Of a DNA stretch of 40,100 nucleotides, positions 34,481 through 40,100 are shown piece after piece. The position numbers were made by a program, and so were the translations under genes. The notes below the pieces were generated by a model, which saw only the letters and a list, made by a program, of their open reading frames with translations, did not search any database and had not been told where the DNA came from. How positions within the stretch are numbered: the first letter of the stretch is position 1; each line of letters opens with the position of its first letter. This DNA comes from an uncultured Chitinophagaceae bacterium (GTDB lineage Bacteria; Bacteroidota; Bacteroidia; Chitinophagales; Chitinophagaceae): assembly GCA_937858715.1 (NCBI GenBank), contig CALLZY010000223.1:1-40100 (forward strand), read 5' to 3'.

Positions 34481-35483
34481 TATTAACCTCCCTTTCTAAA
34501 AGAACGCCGAATTTTGACTTAACAGACTGAAGAATCTGTTCACTGAGTTCAAGTATCTCAGCACCTGACGCATTTCCGTAATTGATAAGCACCAGTGCCT
34601 GCTTTGCATGACAGCCAGCATCACCCTTGCGGAAACCTTTCCAGCCGCATTGTTCAATCATCCAGCCTGCCGCCAGTTTAACAGAGCCATCAAGGTTTTC
34701 ATAACCGGAAATTCCGGGGAACTGGGATTTTAATTGTTCATATTGCTCTTTGGAAACAGACGGATTTTTGAAAAAGCTTCCGGCATTGCCTGTAACAGCA
34801 GGGTCTGGCAGCTTTGACTGACGGATGGAAATAACAGCATCGGAAACAGCTTTGAGCGACAAATCCTTTACCCCTATTCTCTCCAGTTCCTGTTCAATAG
34901 ATCCGTAAGAAGTATTAAAACGGGGCTTCTTCCTTAACTGATAAGTTACTGATACGATAACAAACCGGCCTTTGTATTTCCGTTTAAATACACTTTCACG
35001 GTAGCCAAACTCACAATCACTTTTTGTAAAAGTGTACAGTTTTCTTTCTTTCAAATGAAAAGCCTCAAGACTCCAGAACACATCATCTGTTTCAACGCCA
35101 TAAGCCCCGATATTCTGCATCGGCGATGCTCCCACATTGCCGGGAATCAGCGACAGGTTTTCCACTCCGCCCCAGCCCCTCTCGATACAATACAAAACAA
35201 ACTGGTGCCAGTTTTCTCCGGCACCGGCTTTTACATACACATATTCACTGTCTTCATGCAGTTCGGCAATTCCTTTTATTTCATTTTTCAGCACAAGCCC
35301 GTCAAAGTCTTTTGTAAGCAAGATATTGCTGCCGCCGCCGAGAACCAGGTTTGGGATTCCCGGTTTAAGGGTTACGGTTTCTTCTAACTCTTCTATACAG
35401 GTAAAGCTGGCGAAATACCTTGCGGTAGCGTCAATGCCGAATGTATTATATGGCCTGAGTGAAATGTTTTCCTGAATTTGCAT
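34473..35483 (-). CDS. murB: UDP-N-acetylenolpyruvoylglucosamine reductase
   Basis: 336 residues. Reduces UDP-GlcNAc-enolpyruvate to UDP-MurNAc with FAD and NADPH in peptidoglycan synthesis. FAD-binding domain with LVLGGGSNILLT, the long type I loop region ENLSLIPGNVGASPMQNIGAYGVE, the catalytic Ser in GNAGSFFKNP, and the C-terminal substrate domain (AAGWMIEQCGWKG, HAKQALVLINYGNAS). The ATG at 35483 follows GACTTTTG, one mismatch from the promoter box, by 4 nt. Convergent overlap of 8 nt with the hydroxyacyl-CoA dehydrogenase gene. Confidence 0.95.
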   Translation of the reverse strand: MQIQENISLRPYNTFGIDATARYFASFTCIEELEETVTLKPGIPNLVLGGGSNILLTKDFDGLVLKNEIKGIAELHEDSEYVYVKAGAGENWHQFVLYCIERGWGGVENLSLIPGNVGASPMQNIGAYGVETDDVFWSLEAFHLKERKLYTFTKSDCEFGYRESVFKRKYKGRFVIVSVTYQLRKKPRFNTSYGSIEQELERIGVKDLSLKAVSDAVISIRQSKLPDPAVTGNAGSFFKNPSVSKEQYEQLKSQFPGISGYENLDGSVKLAAGWMIEQCGWKGFRKGDAGCHAKQALVLINYGNASGAEILELSEQILQSVKSKFGVLLEREVNII

Positions 35484-35521
35484 GGTACAAAAGTCCTGAT
35501 AATTTTGTTTAATTTTATAGT

Positions 35522-35791
35522 ATGCCAGTGATTTCTATGTTTTACGGACTTATTATTGCCATGTATTATCTTGATACAAAACAGCACAAACTGCCCCATA
35601 TCCATGTTAAATATGGTGACAAAGAAGCTGTTTACCAGATACCGGATGGAGATTTACTGGAAGGCATATTGCCTGTAAACAAAGAAAAGCTCGTTAAAGC
35701 CTGGATAGAAATACACAAAGAAGAATTGATGGCCAACTGGCAACTGGCAGTAACGGGCAACCGGATATTCACTATTGACCCTTTAAAATAG
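35522..35791 (+). CDS. DUF4160 domain protein
   Basis: 89 residues. The family hallmark HKLPHIHVKYGDKEAVY is present after a hydrophobic start (PVISMFYGLIIAMYYLD), followed by LPVNKEKLVKAWIEIHKEELMANW. The start codon could also be the ATG at 35537. Function unestablished. It is the first gene of a tight run: the DUF2442 gene begins 6 nt after its stop. DUF4160-DUF2442 pairs recur across bacteria and have been suggested as toxin-antitoxin-like; no toxin motif can be recognised here. Confidence 0.88.
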   Translation: MPVISMFYGLIIAMYYLDTKQHKLPHIHVKYGDKEAVYQIPDGDLLEGILPVNKEKLVKAWIEIHKEELMANWQLAVTGNRIFTIDPLK

Positions 35792-35797
35792 AGAAGG

Positions 35798-36043
35798 ATG
35801 AACCCGAGGATAACACAAGTAAAATACAGAGGTAACCACAAGCTCATACTTACATTTGACAATAATGAAGTAAAAGAATTCGACCTTTCCACTTACTTGC
35901 AATACCCGGTTTTCGGGCCATTAAAAGATGAATCGTTTTGCAGTAAAGCAAGAATATGCAACGGAACAGTTGCCTGGGATGATATTATTGACTTTGACCC
36001 CGATACACTTTACCTCGAAAGTTCAGTTTCTGCAACTGATTAA
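35798..36043 (+). CDS. DUF2442 domain protein
   Basis: 81 residues matching DUF2442: an N-terminal beta-rich part (ITQVKYRGNHKLILTFDNNEVKEFDLSTYL), the central PVFGPLKDESFCSKARICNGTVAWDDIIDFDPDTLYLES, whose WDDIIDFDPDTLY end is diagnostic. Lies 6 nt after the DUF4160 gene and 6 nt before the NAD(P)-binding protein gene, so one transcript is expected. Predicted to act with its DUF4160 neighbour; the biochemical role is unknown. Confidence 0.9.
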   Translation: MNPRITQVKYRGNHKLILTFDNNEVKEFDLSTYLQYPVFGPLKDESFCSKARICNGTVAWDDIIDFDPDTLYLESSVSATD

Positions 36044-36049
36044 ATTATT

Positions 36050-36670
36050 ATGACAGCCACACTTATTGGAGCCACTGGCCTTATCGGCAGCCACCTGCTG
36101 GAATTACTGCTTGCTGATAATGATTTCGATACTGTACGGATATTAGTACGCCGCCCTTTTGAACTGACCCATCCAAAACTGGAGAAGAAGCTTGTGGATT
36201 TTGCTGATATGGAAAGCTATCGCCTGGCACTGGAAGGCAGCGATGTGATTTTTTGTGCAGTGGGCACCACACAGAAAAAAGTAAAAGGTGATAAAGATGC
36301 TTACCGGAAAGTGGATTTCGATATTCCGGTGAATGCGGCCAGGCTGGGCAAGCTTTGCGGCTGCGAAACTTTTGTACTGGTATCATCTGTTGGGGCCAGC
36401 AGCCAAAGCAATAATTTTTACCTGAAGCTGAAAGGCGAAGTTGAAGATGCCGTGATTGCAACCGGCATTACACATTTACATATTATACGGCCTTCTTTAC
36501 TGCTTGGAAAAAGAAAAGAATACCGGTTTGGAGAAAGGATAGCGCAAGCTGTGATGCCGGTAATTTCTTTTTTGCTGCCAAAGAAATACAGGCCCGTGCA
36601 AGCGAGGAAAGTGGCAGAGGAAATGGTACGAATGTCCAAAGCAAATGCAAACGCCACACCTACCCAATAA
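36050..36670 (+). CDS. NAD(P)H-binding short-chain dehydrogenase-like protein (HTATIP2/TIP30-like)
   Basis: 206 residues, an atypical SDR fold. N-terminal dinucleotide motif LIGATGLIGSHLLELLL, the IFCAVGTTQKK strand, the SSVGASSQSNNFYLKLKGEVED region where the catalytic Ser...Tyr-x3-Lys would lie (YLKLK), and IIRPSLLLGKRKEYR. The substrate is unknown; related proteins are annotated as oxidoreductases or nucleoside-diphosphate-sugar epimerase-like. Third gene of the DUF4160-DUF2442 run (6-nt gap), an association that may be accidental. A non-coding stretch of 381 nt containing the interspersed repeat follows. Confidence 0.87.
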   Translation: MTATLIGATGLIGSHLLELLLADNDFDTVRILVRRPFELTHPKLEKKLVDFADMESYRLALEGSDVIFCAVGTTQKKVKGDKDAYRKVDFDIPVNAARLGKLCGCETFVLVSSVGASSQSNNFYLKLKGEVEDAVIATGITHLHIIRPSLLLGKRKEYRFGERIAQAVMPVISFLLPKKYRPVQARKVAEEMVRMSKANANATPTQ

Positions 36671-36768
36671 AAGCGGACGGGAGTTGTAACCATGCAGTTG
36701 CCGATTTCGTTGGCTGATTATGAGGGATTTATGTTGAAAAGCAGCGTTTTTAAGGCTAAAAGGGCTGC

Positions 36769-36940
36769 TTTGCGGCTTGTGAAATAAAAATACCGTAGTA
36801 CTACGGTAGGTATTTTAACGGATGTGTAATATTTTGCATGAGTGCCGTTAACAACCTGCCTACCGGCAGGCAGGTACAAAATATATATTACTATTTATTG
36901 GTTTTGAGGGGTTAAAGATTTCGGCAAATAGCGTATAATA
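36769..36940. repeat. Interspersed repeat, copy B
   Basis: About 172 bp, same block order as copy A (18743-18894). It contains a perfect 18-bp palindrome TACCGTAGTACTACGGTA (36791-36808), a GC-rich CCTGCC-tacc-GGCAGG hairpin absent from copy A, and the shared TTGGTTTTGAGGGGTTAA and AAATAGCGTA blocks. An 8-bp inverted repeat (AAAGCAGC 36738-36745 / GCTGCTTT 36764-36771) marks its left edge. The rest of the 36671-37051 gap holds no gene; the operon ATG is 111 bp to the right. Confidence 0.8.
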
Positions 36941-37051
36941 AAAAAAGTAAAATTTTTGTGTATAGCCAATTTGTGCTCCGTACCAGCGACAGTTACAACA
37001 ATAACAAAATGAGATCAAAAACCTAAGTTGACTTAACCATTAAACAAAATA

Positions 37052-39304
37052 ATGATTTCAAGATTTACAAATATCAAAGGCATAGGAAGGTTTCATGACT
37101 GCAACTTCGGTGGCCGACATTTCAGTAAAAACACAATCATTTTCGGACAAAACACAGGAGGAAAAAGTACTCTTGCAGACATTCTTTGGTCTTTCAAAAC
37201 CGGTAACATTGCAATAATAGAAGGGCGGAAAACATTTGGCTATACAGGAAGTCAACAAGTTGAATTTATTGACGAAACTAATAAGCAGTTCAAATACCCG
37301 AGTATTGAATGGACTCAAGGTTTTGAGAATATCGAAATATTTGATACACAATTCATAAATGAAAATATTTTTGAAGGCAACGAAATAACCTATGGCCATC
37401 AAAAAAATCTACATAGCATAATAATAGGGACAGAAGGTAAAAAACTTGCCACTGAAATTAACAACTTGCAAGAAGAACTTAATGAATTAACTGCAAGAAA
37501 AACTGCAAAGACAACGGAGTTCAATAGAACTTTTAAAAAAGAAATTTCAGTTCAGGAATTTTCAAGCCTTCCAAAAATGGAAAATGTAGATGAAGCAATT
37601 AAGGAAATACAGGCTACAATTGAAACTGCAAATAATCAAGCAAAAATCAAAAGTGTCTTTGAAGCAGTTGAAACATTGGTTGCTAATATAATTACTCAGA
37701 ACACTAAATTAGTATTGTCAAATTCAATTCAAGGGCAGGCTAAAGTAGTGAGTGAACACATAACAAAGACATGGAAAAACCCCAATCATTCTAAGGACTT
37801 TTTGCAAACCGGATTAAGTTTAACAAAAGACGAGCAAACTGATTGTGTTTTTTGTGGTCAAAAAATTGATTCGGATGCTAAAAACTTATTGTCTGCATTC
37901 GCAAAGCTATTCTCGCAACAATACAGAACCCTGCAAACTGAGATTGCTAATGCAGTTTCTAAATTTGAAAAATGGAATCCTTTAAGTTTTTTGGAATCTA
38001 TCCAGGATAAATTAGCCTCAGTGAAAATCAGCCTCCCGCTACCAGAGTTTAATAAAGAAAAAATAAAACAACTCAAAGAAGATGTAAATACAGAATTTTC
38101 AACGAAGTTCAAAGACATAGGCTATGAAGTAGATTTCAAAAAGTATGACACCTTGATTGAAGTAATCAAAAAGGTCAGAGAACAAATTGATGAATTAAAA
38201 AAGAAAAATGTTTTTACCAGTGAAGTCAATATTGAGGTACTCAATAAGCGAATTAAGCAACTTGAATTTACGAAAATCAGACACACTAAAGAATGGGATG
38301 AATTTTTAAAAGAGTATGACAGTATAGATGGAATTCAAGAAGCAAAGAAATTAAAAAGAGAAACTACAAGAGAAGCATTAAATCGGTATAGCATTAATTT
38401 ATTTGGAATTCACTTTGATACAATAAATAAGGTTTTATCGGAACTTCAGGCTGATTTTAGAATCTGTGATTTCCAACCAATAAAAAGAATAGTTGGCCAA
38501 AGTGAAAGAATTTTTGCCTTAAAGTTTTTCAATACTCACAAAGTTTCAATAGATGAAACATCAACAGGAAGACCAAATTTTAAAAATACACTCAGCGAAA
38601 GCGATAAAAGAGTACTTGCCTTTGCTTTCTTTTATTCATTAATGATTCATGATGAAAAGCTATCCGAGAAAATAATCGTTTTTGACGACCCGTTTTCAAG
38701 CTTTGACTCTGACAGAAGGGTTAAAACAGTTCAACTACTAGCAAATCCTCATTTGATTACTCCTGATGGGGAATACATCGAAAAGGAAGTTAATCAACTT
38801 ATAATTCTTACACATGAATCAGAATTTTTTATATGGCTATTTCTGAAACTTGATAATCCCAAGCCTCTTAGATTACTTCCTGATGGTGATATAAATGGAG
38901 TAAAGAAAAGCACTCTTGTAGATTGTAATGTTTATAGCGAATTTATTGAGGACGAGAATCTAAAAAACTTGAAAGAAATAGAATCAACTTATTCCTCAAA
39001 CAGACCTATTTCTAACTACGAAGGCCTTTGTGTAAAGTGTCGCAAAATTCTTGAGAGTGTTTTTATTAGAAAATATCTATTTGAACTTGAAGACGAGATT
39101 AACACACGAAAAAGCGTAAGGACTTTTGTTGACAAACTCAGTAGAATCTCACAAAATGAATTTGACAAAATTCCAAAGCGTAAAGCATTCATTGATTTGT
39201 GTGACAACCTTAACATTGAGTTGCATAACAACACACTCAAAAATGAGGGACAAAATGCACAAGCAGTTTTAGGGGATTTTCTAAAATTAATTAAACAGGT
39301 ATGA
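37052..39304 (+). CDS. AAA_13 family ATPase with zinc hook, RloC/PrrC-like (candidate defence effector)
   Basis: 750 residues, SMC/RecF-like. Walker A FGQNTGGKST (Gly32-Thr40); coiled-coil arms (~135-265 and ~275-450) joined at a CVFCGQ zinc hook (Cys265, Cys268); ABC signature LSESDKR (514-520); Walker B IIVFDDPFSSFD with Asp545/Asp546; H-loop THES (His588). This order is that of AAA_13 proteins, which include the anticodon nucleases PrrC and RloC; RloC also has a zinc hook. The C-terminal ~120 residues carry a second CxxC (Cys660, Cys663) directly before Arg664-x3-Glu668, and a His at 725, the kind of R-x3-E...H set used by PrrC-type nucleases. Nuclease activity is inferred, not shown. Strongly AT-rich. 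The GNAT gene starts 1 nt after its stop. Confidence 0.85.
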   Translation: MISRFTNIKGIGRFHDCNFGGRHFSKNTIIFGQNTGGKSTLADILWSFKTGNIAIIEGRKTFGYTGSQQVEFIDETNKQFKYPSIEWTQGFENIEIFDTQFINENIFEGNEITYGHQKNLHSIIIGTEGKKLATEINNLQEELNELTARKTAKTTEFNRTFKKEISVQEFSSLPKMENVDEAIKEIQATIETANNQAKIKSVFEAVETLVANIITQNTKLVLSNSIQGQAKVVSEHITKTWKNPNHSKDFLQTGLSLTKDEQTDCVFCGQKIDSDAKNLLSAFAKLFSQQYRTLQTEIANAVSKFEKWNPLSFLESIQDKLASVKISLPLPEFNKEKIKQLKEDVNTEFSTKFKDIGYEVDFKKYDTLIEVIKKVREQIDELKKKNVFTSEVNIEVLNKRIKQLEFTKIRHTKEWDEFLKEYDSIDGIQEAKKLKRETTREALNRYSINLFGIHFDTINKVLSELQADFRICDFQPIKRIVGQSERIFALKFFNTHKVSIDETSTGRPNFKNTLSESDKRVLAFAFFYSLMIHDEKLSEKIIVFDDPFSSFDSDRRVKTVQLLANPHLITPDGEYIEKEVNQLIILTHESEFFIWLFLKLDNPKPLRLLPDGDINGVKKSTLVDCNVYSEFIEDENLKNLKEIESTYSSNRPISNYEGLCVKCRKILESVFIRKYLFELEDEINTRKSVRTFVDKLSRISQNEFDKIPKRKAFIDLCDNLNIELHNNTLKNEGQNAQAVLGDFLKLIKQV

Positions 39305-39305
39305 T

Positions 39306-39794
39306 ATGAATGAAGAAGTTACTATAAGGCAGGCAATACAAAGTGACTGTGCAAAATTATCCGAAGTTATTGAAGCGGTAATTAAAGCCATTCCGTATTA
39401 CAATGATTTAGCAAAAGAAAGTGAAATCAAAAAATTTCAACCTAGCGACTTAGAGTTAAAAATTATTGATGACAAACATTCTGTTATTATTGCGACCATT
39501 AAAGATGAAATTGTTGGATTCTGTTTATCAAGATTTGACGACAATCTAATTTGGTTGGAATGGTTTGGTGTTCTTGAAGTCTATAGAGGTACGGGAATTT
39601 CAAACCTCTTGTTAACAGAGCTTGACAAAACAGTCTTAATCCGGGGATGTCATAAAATTTGGTGTGACTGCCGAACTTCAAATAAAGCATCAATACATAT
39701 ATTGACAACCCATGGATACAAACAAATAGTTACGATTCCAAATCACTGGTATAAACAAGATTTCATCCTTTGGGAAAAGCCATTCAATAGTTAG
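39306..39794 (+). CDS. GNAT family N-acetyltransferase
   Basis: 162 residues. N-terminal IRQAIQSDCAKLSEVI (typical GNAT strand 1/helix 1), central IVGFCLSRFDDNLIWLEWFGVLEVYRGTGISNLLLTEL with the acetyl-CoA pyrophosphate loop Arg94-Gly-Thr-Gly97-Ile, then CRTSNKASIHILTTHGYKQI, a classic motif B. An acetyl-CoA-dependent transferase; the substrate (amine, protein, aminoacyl-tRNA or antibiotic) cannot be read from the sequence. It starts 1 nt after the ATPase stop and ends 4 nt before the next gene, so it belongs to the same operon. Some GNATs are toxins acting on aminoacyl-tRNA, which would fit a tRNA-targeting ATPase partner, but this is only a hypothesis. Confidence 0.87.
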   Translation: MNEEVTIRQAIQSDCAKLSEVIEAVIKAIPYYNDLAKESEIKKFQPSDLELKIIDDKHSVIIATIKDEIVGFCLSRFDDNLIWLEWFGVLEVYRGTGISNLLLTELDKTVLIRGCHKIWCDCRTSNKASIHILTTHGYKQIVTIPNHWYKQDFILWEKPFNS

Positions 39795-39798
39795 AATT

Positions 39799-40050
39799 AT
39801 GCGATTTGTTATTTACTTTGTACGTCAAGTTTACAAGCAATGGTTTTTATTTTTTGCTGCAACGATAGGTTTAGCAAGTGGTATTTTAGCAATCTTTCCT
39901 CTTCAGAACAAATCTAACATTACAAACCTCATCATTTTTTTAATCTGCTTATTTGTTAGTGTAATTGCAACACTCATCTTATATCAAATCAAACATATAC
40001 CAGATGATGAAATATGGATGCTTGAAGTTCCAAGAGATAAGCCAATGTAA
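39799..40050 (+). CDS. Small two-helix membrane protein of the ATPase-GNAT operon
   Basis: 83 residues, no recognised family. Two hydrophobic helices (residues ~14-34 WFLFFAATIGLASGILAIF and ~43-62 NLIIFLICLFVSVIATLIL) with a short loop containing Asn/Lys/Ser between them, and a ~20-residue acidic tail (HIPDDEIWMLEVPRDKPM). Probably a hairpin in the inner membrane. Starts 4 nt after the GNAT stop and is the last gene in the window; AT-rich like its neighbours. It could be a membrane effector, an anchor or an unrelated passenger of the cassette. Confidence 0.7.
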   Translation: MRFVIYFVRQVYKQWFLFFAATIGLASGILAIFPLQNKSNITNLIIFLICLFVSVIATLILYQIKHIPDDEIWMLEVPRDKPM

Positions 40051-40070
40051 ACTTCCCCATTTTTAGTGCC

Positions 40071-40091
40071 ACTCAAAAATAGAGTTTTTTG
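40071..40091 (+). terminator. Weak candidate terminator of the ATPase operon
   Basis: ACTC-aaaaata-GAGT followed by TTTTTG and a further T run, 20 nt after the last stop. The stem is only 4 bp, so this is tentative; if real, the operon ends with the 83-residue gene. Confidence 0.3.
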
Positions 40092-40100
40092 TTTTTTAGT

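Noticed and set aside
1-40100. CRISPR array, tRNA or rRNA genes
   Set aside because: No regularly spaced direct repeats with unique spacers, and no cloverleaf or rRNA-like segments were recognised by eye.

Overview
The window looks like chromosomal DNA from a member of the Bacteroidota, most likely family Chitinophagaceae (an inference from gene content, not a search). The evidence is type IX secretion sorting domains of both kinds (a short type A C-terminal domain and two gliding-motility/CHU-type C-terminal domains), a PorP/SprF membrane protein, signal peptides ending in ..AQ, Bacteroidota-type promoter boxes (TAnnTTTG) and typical gene pairs such as ftsK-lolA, nif3-zinc ribbon and grpE-dnaJ.

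Layout. 1-3.6 kb: a zinc-ribbon coiled-coil protein cut by the window edge, Nif3, a YitT membrane protein and a DinB-fold protein. 3.6-6.6 kb: a secreted macroglobulin-like/TonB-plug protein and a small lipoprotein. 6.8-12.2 kb: a 1459-residue adhesin with 15 PKD repeats, followed 2 nt later by its probable SprF-type partner. 12.2-15.2 kb: an aquaporin, a peroxiredoxin, a protein that is little more than a secretion tag, and an RlmI-type rRNA methyltransferase. 15.2-18.4 kb: grpE-dnaJ, a non-coding stretch with a 21-bp tandem repeat, and kdsA. 18.4-19.7 kb: an AT-rich accessory patch with an interspersed repeat and an orphan membrane protein. 19.7-25.2 kb: lolA, ftsK and an orphan sensor histidine kinase. 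25.2-36.7 kb: mostly housekeeping genes (DUF423, shikimate kinase, glutaryl-CoA dehydrogenase, PyrF, PaiB-like, Mrp, 3-hydroxyacyl-CoA dehydrogenase, MurB), a second type B secreted protein, and a three-gene run DUF4160-DUF2442-NAD(P)-binding protein. 36.7-40.1 kb: a second copy of the interspersed repeat, then a compact AT-rich operon that leaves little room before the window edge.

The most unusual part is that last operon (37052-40050): a zinc-hook AAA_13 ATPase resembling RloC/PrrC-type anticodon nucleases, a GNAT acetyltransferase 1 nt downstream and an 83-residue two-helix membrane protein 4 nt further on. Next to a repeat that also flanks the other AT-rich patch, it looks like a mobile defence-type cassette of a composition I do not recognise. 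Other points of interest are a perfect palindrome inside the grpE promoter, promoter boxes only 4-5 nt ahead of several start codons (probable leaderless transcripts), and a set of exported proteins whose signal peptides require TTG or GTG starts.
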